Assembly (NCBI GenBank): GCA_019415525.1 | Contig: DXZA01000002.1 | Location: 73,313-137,312, forward strand | DNA: 64,000 nucleotides | DNA from: Tyzzerella sp. | GTDB lineage: Bacteria; Bacillota; Clostridia; Lachnospirales; Anaerotignaceae | Reading direction: 5' to 3' | In this document: positions 1 to 8,365 of the stretch, in pieces | Numbering within the stretch: position 1 is the stretch's first letter | Layout of the letters: each line of letters opens with the position of its first letter | Position numbers and translations under genes: made by a program | The notes under the pieces: generated by a model | What the model saw: only the letters and a program-made list of their open reading frames with translations | Databases searched by the model: none | What the model was told of the DNA's origin: nothing

Positions 1-1547
1 CTACACTTTCTATGGTCGTAGAAAGACAAAAACAAATAAGAGATTTTGTACCTGAGGATTATTTTGAAGTTGAAGCGGATTATGGAGATTTTAAAGGTAT
101 ATGGTTTAAAGAGCCTTTTGAAAATGAAACTCGTATAAGTGAGAAAAATAAGGCTGAGATTATAGTAAATAATGTAAAATCTGAAAATGCAAATATATAT
201 AATGTAAAGAAAGAAGAAAAAAGACAAAGTCATCCACTTTTATTTGACTTAACAGAATTACAAAGGGAATGTAATAGAAAATTTGGTTTCTCTGCAAAGA
301 AAACTCTTGATATTGCTCAATCATTATATGAAAAAAGAAAAATGATAACATATCCAAGAACAGATAGCCGTTATTTAAGTGATGATATGAAATCTGAAAT
401 GGCTATTATACTTAGTAAAATAAAAGATACAGGCTTTTATGGTGATTTTTTGGAATATGCAGAAAATAATATTAAAAATTCATATACTAAAAGAGTTTTT
501 GATAATTCTAAAGTATCAGACCACCATGCTATAATACCATCAAAAGGTAAACTTTCGATAGATAAGCTTACATTAGATGAAAAGAAAGTTTTTGATATAA
601 TAGTATTAAGATTTATATCTGTTTTTTATCCACAATATGTATATAATTCTATAAAGGTCTTTGTTAAATGCAAAAATGAAAATTTTATATCTAAAGGTAT
701 GGAAATAGTTCAAAAAGGTTGGACTGTACTTTATGAAAAGTTTAAATCCAAAACAGATGAACCAGTTATTCCAGATGTTAAAATAGGAGATATTTTTAAA
801 ATAAAAAAAGCTGTTGTTCTTGAAAAGAAAACTATGCCACCTAAAAATTATACAGAGGCAACAATACTTTCTGCTATGGAAAATGCAGGTAAAATGGTTG
901 AAGATGAAGAATTAAAAGAAAAACTTAAGGAATCTGGTATTGGTACACCGGCAACAAGAGCAGCTATAATAGAAAGACTTATTTCTGTTGGATATATTAT
1001 AAGGCAAGGTAAAAATCTTATTCCTACTGAAAAAGGTGAAAATCTTATAGCCATAGTTCCTAATGAACTTAAATCTCCTGAAACAACAGGAAAATGGGAG
1101 AAAGGTCTTTCATCAGTAGCAAAAGGCAAAATGTCACAAGAAAAATTTATGGGAAGCATTGAAAGATATGTAAGATTTCTTGTTGATAATGCAAGTACAT
1201 CAAATACAGATATTAAATTTGAAAAGGAAGAATATGTTAAAAAAACCAAAAGAATTGTAAGTATTGGAAAATGTCCTTTATGTGGTAAGAAAGCACTTGA
1301 GAATACAAAAGCTTTTTATTGTGAAGGTTGGAAAAGCGGTTGTAAATTTACTATATGGAAAAATACACTTGAGATTTATGGTTTGGATATTGATAAAACT
1401 AAAATGAGAAAGCTATTAAAAGATAAAGAAATAAAAAATTTAGTTATATATATGCCACAAACAGGAGAAAAAGGTAAGGGTTCTGTTATACTTAATGAAA
1501 GAGATAAAAATATACGTTTGGAAATAAAGGATTTTATAAGAGATTAA
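1..1547 (+). CDS. topB: DNA topoisomerase III, C-terminal part (5' truncated by the window edge)
   Basis: Type IA topoisomerase, which passes single strands through a transient break held by a 5'-phosphotyrosine. The frame is open from base 3 and reads TLSMVVERQ, the usual interior text of TopB, so the ATG at 12 is internal and the gene starts before the window. The catalytic tyrosine lies in the ITYPRTDSRYL motif (Tyr codon at 351-353). The DHHAIIP and GIGTPATRA motifs of the family follow. Near the C-terminus a CPLC...C...C cluster (from about 1272) looks like a degenerate topoisomerase zinc ribbon. Twelve bases separate it from lspA, so the two are probably cotranscribed. TopA is less likely, because there is only one short zinc segment. 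Confidence 0.93.
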   Translation, partial: TLSMVVERQKQIRDFVPEDYFEVEADYGDFKGIWFKEPFENETRISEKNKAEIIVNNVKSENANIYNVKKEEKRQSHPLLFDLTELQRECNRKFGFSAKKTLDIAQSLYEKRKMITYPRTDSRYLSDDMKSEMAIILSKIKDTGFYGDFLEYAENNIKNSYTKRVFDNSKVSDHHAIIPSKGKLSIDKLTLDEKKVFDIIVLRFISVFYPQYVYNSIKVFVKCKNENFISKGMEIVQKGWTVLYEKFKSKTDEPVIPDVKIGDIFKIKKAVVLEKKTMPPKNYTEATILSAMENAGKMVEDEELKEKLKESGIGTPATRAAIIERLISVGYIIRQGKNLIPTEKGENLIAIVPNELKSPETTGKWEKGLSSVAKGKMSQEKFMGSIERYVRFLVDNASTSNTDIKFEKEEYVKKTKRIVSIGKCPLCGKKALENTKAFYCEGWKSGCKFTIWKNTLEIYGLDIDKTKMRKLLKDKEIKNLVIYMPQTGEKGKGSVILNERDKNIRLEIKDFIRD

Positions 1548-1558
1548 GGAAGGTTTTT

Positions 1559-2005
1559 ATGAATTATTTAAAACTTATAGGTAGTATAGCTTTTTTTGAT
1601 TTATTATCAAAAGAATTTGTAAAGAAAAAATTTCCTTTAAATAAAAAAATAGAAGTAATAAAAAATAAATTTTATATATGGCACATAAAAAATAAAGGTT
1701 TTGCATATAGTAGTTTTAAAGAGTCACCAAATGGAGTTTTTTTAGGGTCTCTTGGTATTTTTATATGTACAGTTGCATACTTTATAACACTTTTAAAAGA
1801 TAGTGGAATGAAAGTATTAAAATTTGGAATATCTATTATAATAGGTGGTGCTATTGGAAATCTTTTTGAAAGAGCTACAAAAAGAGAAGTAACAGACTTT
1901 CTATATATAAAAGTAAAAAATATGCCTATATTTAATATTGCAGATATATTCATATTTTTAGGTTGTTTTATTTCTATGATGTCAAGTATTTTTTGTAAAA
2001 AATAA
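1559..2005 (+). CDS. lspA: Lipoprotein signal peptidase (signal peptidase II)
   Basis: Membrane aspartyl protease that removes the signal peptide from diacylglyceryl-modified prolipoproteins; Lgt, the preceding enzyme, is at 50433. The protein has 148 residues, at the short end for the family, with about four hydrophobic segments. The family blocks are recognisable: NKGFAYS near residue 45, GGAIGNLFER near 100, TDF with the first catalytic Asp at 113, and FNIAD with the second at 129. An AGGAAGG ribosome binding site precedes the ATG. The sequence is more divergent than usual (FER where NLIDR is common), but both catalytic aspartates are in place, so it should be active. Confidence 0.88.
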   Translation: MNYLKLIGSIAFFDLLSKEFVKKKFPLNKKIEVIKNKFYIWHIKNKGFAYSSFKESPNGVFLGSLGIFICTVAYFITLLKDSGMKVLKFGISIIIGGAIGNLFERATKREVTDFLYIKVKNMPIFNIADIFIFLGCFISMMSSIFCKK

Positions 2006-2029
2006 GTCGAAATATGTAAATTTTAAGTA

Positions 2030-2058
2030 TTGATTAATTTAACAGAAGATATTATAAT
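2030..2058 (+). promoter_or_regulatory. Sigma-A-type promoter of the 6S RNA gene
   Basis: TTGATT at 2030-2035 and TATAAT at 2053-2058 are 17 bp apart. The predicted start, near 2064, coincides with the first base of the closing stem of the 6S RNA, which supports both calls. Confidence 0.8.
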
Positions 2059-2064
2059 ATATAC

Positions 2065-2254
2065 AAGGTTCCTGAAGTGTGCGAGAACCTACTGTTTTTG
2101 AACCTACATTACACAAACGGGAATCCTATAAGCAAAGAATATGTCAGGCCTCTTACTAATTCCCTTTGGGCTGAGGAAGGCAGAGTTTTAGCTGCGGATA
2201 CCCACCTAGCGACAGCTAGGTGTCAAAAGGTAGGAACGGCATTTCGGGAATTTT
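2065..2254 (+). ncRNA. ssrS: 6S RNA (RNA polymerase-binding regulatory RNA)
   Basis: 6S RNA mimics an open promoter and sequesters housekeeping RNA polymerase. The ends form a 15-bp closing stem, 2065-2079 with 2240-2254, complete if G-U pairs are allowed. The terminal blocks CCTGAAGTGT and GGCATTTCGGGAA match the usual 6S end sequences. A strong internal hairpin (CACCTAGC/GCTAGGTG) lies near 2204-2222. The length, about 190 nt, is typical. It has its own promoter (2030-2058) and terminator (2272-2306), and no convincing reading frame. An unrelated structured RNA of similar size remains possible, but the combination of ends, length and promoter makes 6S much the best explanation. Confidence 0.8.
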
Positions 2255-2271
2255 GAAAATTTTAAAATTTA

Positions 2272-2306
2272 AACTCTTCTTTTTTAAAAGAAGAGTTATT
2301 TTTTTG
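2272..2306 (+). terminator. Intrinsic terminator of the 6S RNA gene
   Basis: Perfect 12-bp inverted repeat (2272-2283 with 2286-2297, AACTCTTCTTTT arm) followed by a run of T. Confidence 0.85.
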
Positions 2307-2343
2307 TTCTTTTTTTCATATATTTTTATGAAAGGAGGACAAG

Positions 2344-4710
2344 ATGAAAATGAAAAGAATAATATTTTTATTTATGTTAGTTGTATCTATGGTTATTGTA
2401 TCAGCTTGCAGTAAAGATGATAGTGCAAATAATAATGAAGTAATATATTATAATGCAGTAGGTAAAATAGGTGAGGACATGCCTGTTACACGACTTGATG
2501 CAGCAATAGCAATTTCTTTTATATTTGATGATTATGATACTATAAAAAATATGGAGAAAAAGGCTATGTTTTCCGATGTTGATATTGAAAGTAATGATTA
2601 TATATTTGTAAATTATGTTTATACAAAGGGTATAATGGTTGGAGATGGTGAAAAATTTAATCCAAATGAACCGCTTACTGTTGTACAAGCTCAGTCTCTT
2701 ATTGATTTAGTAAATAAAGATAATACAACAAAAATAAAAATGTCTGATGATATAAAAGATAAAGCTATTTCCCATTATTTATGGAACAGTCTTCTTTTTC
2801 AGTCTTCTGAAAATATAGGAGCTGTTGAAGATGAACTTAAAGTTTTTGAAGTTAGTGAAGATGGAAATGTTTATTATACTGATAAAGGAGAATTTAGATA
2901 TCATAGTACTTCTAATAATATTTTTAAAGGTAATACAGTAAAAGTATTTTTAAGAGGTAATAATATAATAGGATTTTTGGAAGTAGTAAAAAATAGTATT
3001 AAATTTAATAATATATTTATAGTAAAAGAAAATGAAAATGAAAATACAGTTTCTATAACTATTAATGGAGTAAAGAGAAATTTTCAGTATAGTATAGAAA
3101 ATAATACATCTGGTGATGTTGTAATATCAAATGATAATATTCAAATTACAGAAAATACAGAGTATAAAGATGATATTATAAAACTTGTTTCAGAAAATTA
3201 TATTGAAACTGAAAGTATGGGAAGAATTGAATATGGAGAAAATTTTACTGTATATAGAGATGAGGGTATACCAAGTGAAAAAGAAGAACTTCTTTGTGCT
3301 AATGGTAATTGTAGAGTATATCTTAAAGATGGAAAAGTATCTTCTGTATGGTTTGAAAAAATAGAAAAACCTGAAAATATACGAGTAGTTATATCTGATA
3401 ATGAAAAAGATGGATATATTCAAAGTGATATTACTCTTCGTTGTGCTGAAGGTTTTACGCTTGTTTATGGAGAAAATGAAAAACAATTTCTTCCTGATGA
3501 AAAGCTTTTTATAGATATGGGTAATTCAGTAAATTATTTTTCTAATAATTGCAGAATATATATAAAGCCTAATAATAACGGAAAAACAATAATTGAATCT
3601 ATTACAAAAGCAAAAAGTTTTCCAGAGTATAGAGGTGTAATTGAAATAGAAAAAAGAGATAATGGATTTGTTATTGTAAATGAATTATCTTTTGAAGAAT
3701 ATTTGTATGCGGTTGTACCTTGTGAAATGCCAGTTTCTTTTGGATTAGAATCCCTTATGGTGCAGGCAGTAACAGCAAGAAGTTATGGATATAATCAGTT
3801 TTTTACAAATAGATTTTACGATTATGGTGCAAATATAGATGATACAGTAAGCTCTCAGGTTTATAATAATATGGGTGAGTATGAAGAGTCTACAAAGGCT
3901 GTAAAGTCAACAGAGAATATGTTCCTTACATATGATAATACTGTTATAAGTGCAAATTATTTTTCAACATCATTTGGTTTTACTGCAAATTCTGGGGAAA
4001 CATGGGCAGATACAGCATTAAAAGAATTCCCAACAGAAACAAAACCATATCTTATAAGTAAACCTCAATTTGAAGAAAGCACATATGAAAGCCTTGAAAA
4101 TGAACAGAATTTTAGAAGCTTTCTTGAAAGTAATGAAGAAACATATGACAGTAGTTCTCCTTGGTATAGATGGACTGTTGAAATGACAGGAACAGAACTT
4201 TCCCAAGCTATAAAAATAAGTTTTGAAAGTCTATTTACAAATAGTCCTGCTATGATGGAGTATTCGAAAGATGGTGTGAATTTTGAAAAAACAATGGCAT
4301 CTAATATAGGAAGAATAAAAAATATAACTGTTGAAAAAAGAGGTCAAGGTGGAAATATAATGACATTACTATTGGAAGGCGAAAGTGGATATATAAGAGT
4401 AAATAGTGAATATAATGTTAGAAAAATATTACCACCAAAAAGTTATGTAGCAACAAAGGATGTTATAATAAAATGTCAAAATGGTGTTGAGTTTAAAAAT
4501 CTTGATATTATGCCAAGTGGATTTTTTACATTTGACTATGAAAAGGATAGTTTTGGTTTTATAAGTAAAATTACATTTTATGGTGGAGGAAATGGACATG
4601 GTGTTGGTATGAGTCAAAATGGTGTTAAAGGAATGGCAGAAAAAGGGTATTCATTTGATGAAATATTAAATCATTATTTTGAAGGTTCTAAAGTAAGTAT
4701 AATTAAATAA
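2344..4710 (+). CDS. SpoIID/LytB-domain lipoprotein with an S-layer-homology segment
   Basis: Predicted secreted lipoprotein of 788 residues. The signal peptide ends in a VSAC lipobox (Cys22). Residues about 35-120 resemble an S-layer-homology repeat (FSDV, GIMVGDG, FNPNEPLT), and a long, poorly conserved middle follows. The C-terminal half, from about residue 430, is a SpoIID/LytB domain: VVPCEMP with the probable catalytic Glu461, the QAVTARSYG block, and a terminal GHGVGMSQNG near 750. SpoIID proteins cleave denuded glycan strands in the forespore septum. This one is over twice the length of classical SpoIID and lipid-anchored, so it may be a vegetative wall hydrolase or amidase enhancer. 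GGAGGA lies just before the ATG; a terminator follows. Confidence 0.85.
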   Translation: MKMKRIIFLFMLVVSMVIVSACSKDDSANNNEVIYYNAVGKIGEDMPVTRLDAAIAISFIFDDYDTIKNMEKKAMFSDVDIESNDYIFVNYVYTKGIMVGDGEKFNPNEPLTVVQAQSLIDLVNKDNTTKIKMSDDIKDKAISHYLWNSLLFQSSENIGAVEDELKVFEVSEDGNVYYTDKGEFRYHSTSNNIFKGNTVKVFLRGNNIIGFLEVVKNSIKFNNIFIVKENENENTVSITINGVKRNFQYSIENNTSGDVVISNDNIQITENTEYKDDIIKLVSENYIETESMGRIEYGENFTVYRDEGIPSEKEELLCANGNCRVYLKDGKVSSVWFEKIEKPENIRVVISDNEKDGYIQSDITLRCAEGFTLVYGENEKQFLPDEKLFIDMGNSVNYFSNNCRIYIKPNNNGKTIIESITKAKSFPEYRGVIEIEKRDNGFVIVNELSFEEYLYAVVPCEMPVSFGLESLMVQAVTARSYGYNQFFTNRFYDYGANIDDTVSSQVYNNMGEYEESTKAVKSTENMFLTYDNTVISANYFSTSFGFTANSGETWADTALKEFPTETKPYLISKPQFEESTYESLENEQNFRSFLESNEETYDSSSPWYRWTVEMTGTELSQAIKISFESLFTNSPAMMEYSKDGVNFEKTMASNIGRIKNITVEKRGQGGNIMTLLLEGESGYIRVNSEYNVRKILPPKSYVATKDVIIKCQNGVEFKNLDIMPSGFFTFDYEKDSFGFISKITFYGGGNGHGVGMSQNGVKGMAEKGYSFDEILNHYFEGSKVSIIK

Positions 4711-4720
4711 ATAAACATTT

Positions 4721-4753
4721 AAAAGCTTTGTAATTTTATTACAAGGCTTTTTT
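4721..4753 (+). terminator. Intrinsic terminator after the SpoIID-type gene
   Basis: Hairpin of AAAGCTTTGTAA and TTACAAGGCTTT arms around a short A/T loop, followed by T residues. Confidence 0.85.
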
Positions 4754-4862
4754 AATTATATTTATAAAATTTTAATTGAAGTAAATTACATATTGTATTA
4801 TCATATTTCTAATATAAAATACAATATTTTTTAAATATGATATAATTGAGGAGGTAGAATAT

Positions 4863-5336
4863 ATGATTATGCCCAATATTTATAGAAAAAGATATATTCC
4901 AGATGAGATTGTACATCTTAAAGATGATGAAATAATTCTTATTGATGAAGATAAAATTGTTACAAAATGGAATGTGCTTCATCCAAGAAAAGATTTTTCA
5001 AAGGGATATTCTTGTTATTTTATTAAAGATGGTTATAAAATAAGTAAGTTTATGGATGATAATAATAATCTTGTATATTACTATTGTGATATAATAGATA
5101 CAATATATGAACCTTCTGAAAATAAATATATTTTTTGTGACCTTCTTGCAGATGTTATAATATATCCAGATGGTAAAGTAAAAGTTGTTGATATTGAAGA
5201 AATATCCGATGCTCTTGATAAAGGTCTTATAGATTGTGCAATGGCAAAAAAGGCTTTGAGAAATTTGGGTAAGTTGCTTGATATAGTATATTCTGGAAAT
5301 GCTATTGCACTTGTAAAGGATTATTTTGGTGGTTGA
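4863..5336 (+). CDS. DUF402 domain protein
   Basis: Soluble protein of 157 residues made almost entirely of a DUF402 fold. The signature stretches are visible: WNVLHPRKDF near residue 38, YYCDIIDT near 75, FCDLLADV near 93 and YPDGKVKVVD near 104. Related DUF402 proteins include nucleoside-diphosphate phosphatases and FomD-like hydrolases that use acidic residues to bind metal; whether this member shares that activity is not established. GAGGAGG precedes the start. The gene runs directly into radC, whose ATG lies 2 bases after this stop, so they form one transcript. Confidence 0.8.
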   Translation: MIMPNIYRKRYIPDEIVHLKDDEIILIDEDKIVTKWNVLHPRKDFSKGYSCYFIKDGYKISKFMDDNNNLVYYYCDIIDTIYEPSENKYIFCDLLADVIIYPDGKVKVVDIEEISDALDKGLIDCAMAKKALRNLGKLLDIVYSGNAIALVKDYFGG

Positions 5337-5338
5337 TA

Positions 5339-6031
5339 ATGGCGAATAATTTACATGATGGTCATAGAAAAAGAGTTAGAAATAGATTTTTTAAAGAAGG
5401 TGGTAAAAATTTTGAAGACCATCAGATTTTAGAACTTCTGTTATTTTATTGTATACCTATGAAAGATACAAACGAAATTGCTCATCGTCTTTTAAAAGAT
5501 TATGGTAGTTTATCTATGTTATTTTCTGCTACACCAGAAGAGCTTATGAAAAGAGAAAAGCTTAGTGAAAATACAGCTGTTTTGCTTTCGCTCCAAAATG
5601 AGATAGTTCGTAGATGTAATAATGAAAAATGGTCTAATAAAATAAAAATTAATTCTTCTGAAAAGGCTGGAGAATATGCTATATCCCTTCTAGCTTATGA
5701 GAACTATGAAAATTTTTATGTTATATCTTTAGATGCTCAAAAAAGGCTTATAAATGCTAATGTTGTTAGTGAAGGCAGTATTAGTGAAGCGTACATATAT
5801 CCAAGACTTGTAGTTGAATGTGCAATAAGAAATAAAGCAAGTTCTGTAATATTAGCCCATAATCACCCAGGAGGATTGCTTAAACCAAGCTTTCAAGACA
5901 TGAGTTCAACAACAAAGATTGTAAAAGCATTAAATTTATTAGATATTGATGTTGTTGACCATATTATAGTAGCTGATAATAAATATTTTAGTTTTGCAGA
6001 TAATGGATTAATTAAAAATTCTATAGAATAG
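5339..6031 (+). CDS. radC: RadC-family JAB/MPN-domain protein
   Basis: UPF0758 RadC family, 230 residues. The N-terminal third carries a helix-hairpin-helix-like region. The C-terminal half is a JAB metalloprotease-like domain with metal ligands in HNHPGG (174-179) and a downstream Asp. Despite the name, a role in DNA repair is not proven. An upstream TTG at 5333 is possible but overlaps the previous stop; the ATG at 5339 has GGTGG a few bases upstream and gives the expected MANNLHDGHR start. It sits in a compact run with the DUF402 and PspC genes. Confidence 0.88.
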   Translation: MANNLHDGHRKRVRNRFFKEGGKNFEDHQILELLLFYCIPMKDTNEIAHRLLKDYGSLSMLFSATPEELMKREKLSENTAVLLSLQNEIVRRCNNEKWSNKIKINSSEKAGEYAISLLAYENYENFYVISLDAQKRLINANVVSEGSISEAYIYPRLVVECAIRNKASSVILAHNHPGGLLKPSFQDMSSTTKIVKALNLLDIDVVDHIIVADNKYFSFADNGLIKNSIE

Positions 6032-6043
6032 GAGTTGAATTTT

Positions 6044-6265
6044 ATGAATAAAAAAATTTATAGGTCAAGAACGGATAAAAAACTTAGTGGTGTATGTGCA
6101 GGCCTAGCTGAATATTTGAATACAGATGTTACAATAATTCGTATGATATGGGCAATACTTACATTTATTACAGGTATATCTACAGGTCTTATAATATACA
6201 TAATTTGTGCACTTATAATACCAGAAGAGCCTGAATATTATGATGCTGAATATAAAGAAAAATAA
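6044..6265 (+). CDS. Small PspC-domain membrane protein
   Basis: A 73-residue protein that is essentially one PspC domain: a basic N-terminus (KKIYRSRTDKKLSGVCAGLAEY), the conserved WAI segment, then a transmembrane helix at about residues 30-57 and an acidic tail. PspC proteins take part in envelope-stress sensing in proteobacteria; in Clostridia the role of the stand-alone form is unknown. AGGAG sits 9 bases before the ATG chosen here; an in-frame TTG at 6035 lacks that spacing. A terminator follows directly. Confidence 0.82.
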   Translation: MNKKIYRSRTDKKLSGVCAGLAEYLNTDVTIIRMIWAILTFITGISTGLIIYIICALIIPEEPEYYDAEYKEK

Positions 6266-6275
6266 TAGTTTTTGT

Positions 6276-6307
6276 AAAAAAAGACAGAATTTTTACTGTC
6301 TTTTTTT
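6276..6307 (+). terminator. Intrinsic terminator after the PspC gene
   Basis: AAAAAAGACAG/CTGTCTTTTTT hairpin ending in a T run. It separates the radC transcript from the division cluster. Confidence 0.88.
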
Positions 6308-6485
6308 GTTAGAAAAAAACATACGAAATAATAATTATTTTTATATTACATAAATATACGTGTTTTTTGTGTTTTTTATTTTTTGTGAAGTAATTTTTTA
6401 TAAAATTTATAATAAGAATTAAATGAAACTAAAGAAATTGCCGAATTTTATAATAAAAAATTTTTGTTAAAATAGATGAAAATTC

Positions 6486-6514
6486 TTGTAATTTATAAAG
6501 TTATATATTAAAAT
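6486..6514 (+). promoter_or_regulatory. Candidate promoter of the division and cell-wall cluster
   Basis: TTGTAA (6486-6491) and TAAAAT (6509-6514) are 17 bp apart. A GGCGGTGAT sequence at 6524-6532 looks like an orphan ribosome binding site, now followed only by a 9-codon frame. The 6308-6815 gap otherwise holds the mraZ-like remnant and very A+T-rich DNA with no clear MraZ-type operator repeats. Confidence 0.4.
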
Positions 6515-6566
6515 TATTTTAATGGCGGTGATTAGTGGATTTTGTGAATTTTAAATTATAAATATT

Positions 6567-6710
6567 ATGAATAATACCTATAAAGGTTTTGTTGATGAAT
6601 ATATATACAGTATTATTATATATTCAAAATTCATGTATGAACTTGGCAGATATTTTAATAAAGGTCTGGACAAGTGTTTTTTTGTTTATAGAGAAAATAA
6701 ACAAAAATGA
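6567..6710 (+). pseudogene. mraZ: Probable decayed remnant of mraZ (division-cluster regulator)
   Basis: A 47-codon frame with no good ribosome binding site lies exactly where mraZ normally precedes rsmH. Its sequence follows the first half of MraZ by eye: SIIIYSKF matches the RxIVPAKF block, YELGRYF matches the ELGxxF block, and KGLDKCFFVY matches the RGLDxCLFxY block of Firmicute MraZ. The usual MFMGEY start and DAKGR text are missing or altered, two residues are absent before KGLD, and a stop ends the frame, so about two thirds of the protein is gone. MraZ represses its own cluster in other bacteria; here that control is probably lost or has moved elsewhere. A chance short ORF is the alternative. 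Confidence 0.55.
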
Positions 6711-6815
6711 TTTTAAAATTTAAAATTACTAATTATAGATACTATTATAATAAGATTTATAAAAATCTTTATTGTAGATGTAAAAATATATTATTGATAT
6801 ATAAAGGGTGATAGA

Positions 6816-7748
6816 ATGGAGTTTCATCATATTTCGGTTTTACTTAATGAATGCATAGAAAGTCTTAACATAAAACCTGATGGTATATATGTTGATGGTA
6901 CTTTGGGTGGTGCTGGTCATTCCTATGAAATTTGTAAAAGACTTACAACCGGTAGACTTATAGGTATTGACCAAGATATGAACGCTATAAATGCTGCTAC
7001 AAAAAGGCTTGAAGAGTTTAAAGATAAGGTTACACTTGTACATAGTAATTTTTCAAACGTTAAAGAGGTTTTTCAAAACTTAGGTATTGAAAAAGCAGAT
7101 GGTTTTCTTTTGGATATAGGAGTTTCATCACATCAGCTTGATGAAGCCCAAAGAGGTTTTTCATATATGCAAGATGCACCTTTAGATATGCGTATGGATA
7201 CTAGTCGTTCTCTTAGTGCATATGAAGTTGTAAATGAATATAGTGAAAAAGAACTTAATGATATTATTTTTGAATATGGCGAGGAACGCTGGGCTAAAAG
7301 AATAGCTGAATTTATAGTTTCTGAAAGGAAAGTTAAGCCTATAGAAACAACATATGAACTTGTTGATGTTATAAAAAAAGCTGTTCCAAAAGGAGCAAGA
7401 AAAGATGGCCCTCATCCGGCAAAAAGAACATTTCAAGCAATAAGAATAGAAGTAAATGGAGAGCTTGATGTTTTGAAAACAGCTATAAATGATATGACAG
7501 ACCTTTTAAATCCAAAGGGACGACTTGCAATAATTACTTTCCATTCTCTTGAGGATAGAATTGTAAAAAATGAATTTAGAAAACAAGAAAATCCATGTAC
7601 ATGTCCTAGAGAATTTCCGGTATGTATGTGTAATAAGGTTTCAAAAGGTAAAGTTATTACAAGAAAACCTATACTTCCAAGTGAAGATGAACTTTTGGAA
7701 AATCATAGAGCAAGAAGTGCAAAACTTAGAGTTTTTGAAAGAAAATAA
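6816..7748 (+). CDS. rsmH: 16S rRNA (cytosine-1402 N4)-methyltransferase
   Basis: RsmH (MraW), 310 residues, the usual length. It uses S-adenosylmethionine to methylate C1402 in the decoding centre of 16S rRNA. Visible motifs: DGTLGGAGHS (SAM-binding, near residue 28), GIDQDMNAI, LLDIGVSSHQLD near 100, APLDMRMD, and FHSLEDR near 248. AAAGGGTGA precedes the ATG. It is the first intact gene of the cluster and is followed after 32 bases by the ftsL-like gene. Confidence 0.96.
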   Translation: MEFHHISVLLNECIESLNIKPDGIYVDGTLGGAGHSYEICKRLTTGRLIGIDQDMNAINAATKRLEEFKDKVTLVHSNFSNVKEVFQNLGIEKADGFLLDIGVSSHQLDEAQRGFSYMQDAPLDMRMDTSRSLSAYEVVNEYSEKELNDIIFEYGEERWAKRIAEFIVSERKVKPIETTYELVDVIKKAVPKGARKDGPHPAKRTFQAIRIEVNGELDVLKTAINDMTDLLNPKGRLAIITFHSLEDRIVKNEFRKQENPCTCPREFPVCMCNKVSKGKVITRKPILPSEDELLENHRARSAKLRVFERK

Positions 7749-7780
7749 ATAATTAATTAATTGAGGGGAGAGTATGGGGT

Positions 7781-8359
7781 ATGGCTTCCGCAGGAAAAAA
7801 TTATAATAATAAAAATGTATATGAAACCGGAAGGTATAACCGCTATACTAACAATAGCTATAACACAACAAGTGTTGCTTATGAGACACTGCCTCAGTAT
7901 TATCCGGATAAAAATGAAGAGGCTAAAAAAGAACGTATTCTTCAAGCAAGAAAAGAAAAAGCCGAAAGATTAAGAGACAGAGTAATAAGTTTTAAGTTTG
8001 CTGTTGCTATTGCTTTTGTTTTTAGTTGTTGTATACTTACTATGAGTTCCTATGCTAAGGTTGTTGAAAAAAGAGAACAAATAAGTATATTAAAATCAGA
8101 ACTTTCTGCAATTCAAAGTGAGAATAATGCTCTTTCTGCTGAAATTGCAGAACAAGTTAATTTAGAAGTTATTGAAAAAGAAGCTGTGGAAAGGCTAGGG
8201 ATGGCAAAACCACAACAGTATCAGATGATATACATAGATGTACCAGAACAAAGTTACACTGTTCAGTATAGTAGTAATGAAAATGAAAATAGTGAAAATA
8301 AAGAGTTTTCTATTTCAAATCTTTTTTCAAAAGCACTTAGTATATTTGAAAAGGATTGA
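7781..8359 (+). CDS. ftsL: FtsL-like septum protein
   Basis: A 192-residue bitopic membrane protein at the standard ftsL position between rsmH and the class B penicillin-binding proteins. It has a charged cytoplasmic segment of about 70 residues, a single transmembrane helix (about 71-91), and a short extracytoplasmic coiled coil (about 95-130), then a less ordered tail. FtsL scaffolds the divisome through coiled-coil pairing with FtsB/DivIC. Sequence conservation is low, as in all FtsL proteins, so the call leans on topology and position. GAGGGGAG precedes the ATG; the overlapping +1-frame ORF from 7761 is discounted. Confidence 0.8.
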   Translation: MASAGKNYNNKNVYETGRYNRYTNNSYNTTSVAYETLPQYYPDKNEEAKKERILQARKEKAERLRDRVISFKFAVAIAFVFSCCILTMSSYAKVVEKREQISILKSELSAIQSENNALSAEIAEQVNLEVIEKEAVERLGMAKPQQYQMIYIDVPEQSYTVQYSSNENENSENKEFSISNLFSKALSIFEKD

Positions 8360-8365
8360 TTTATA

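Noticed and set aside
848..1249. 133-codon frame antisense to topB
   Set aside because: Mirror of a real gene in A+T-rich DNA, with no ribosome binding site or recognisable domain.
2220..2414. 64-codon frame crossing the end of the 6S RNA region
   Set aside because: It runs through the RNA closing stem and the terminator and has no ribosome binding site; it overlaps the lipoprotein gene in another frame.
6741..6780. AATAAGATTT/AAATCTTTATT inverted repeat before rsmH
   Set aside because: Imperfect, entirely A+T-rich, with no T run or match to a known regulatory RNA.
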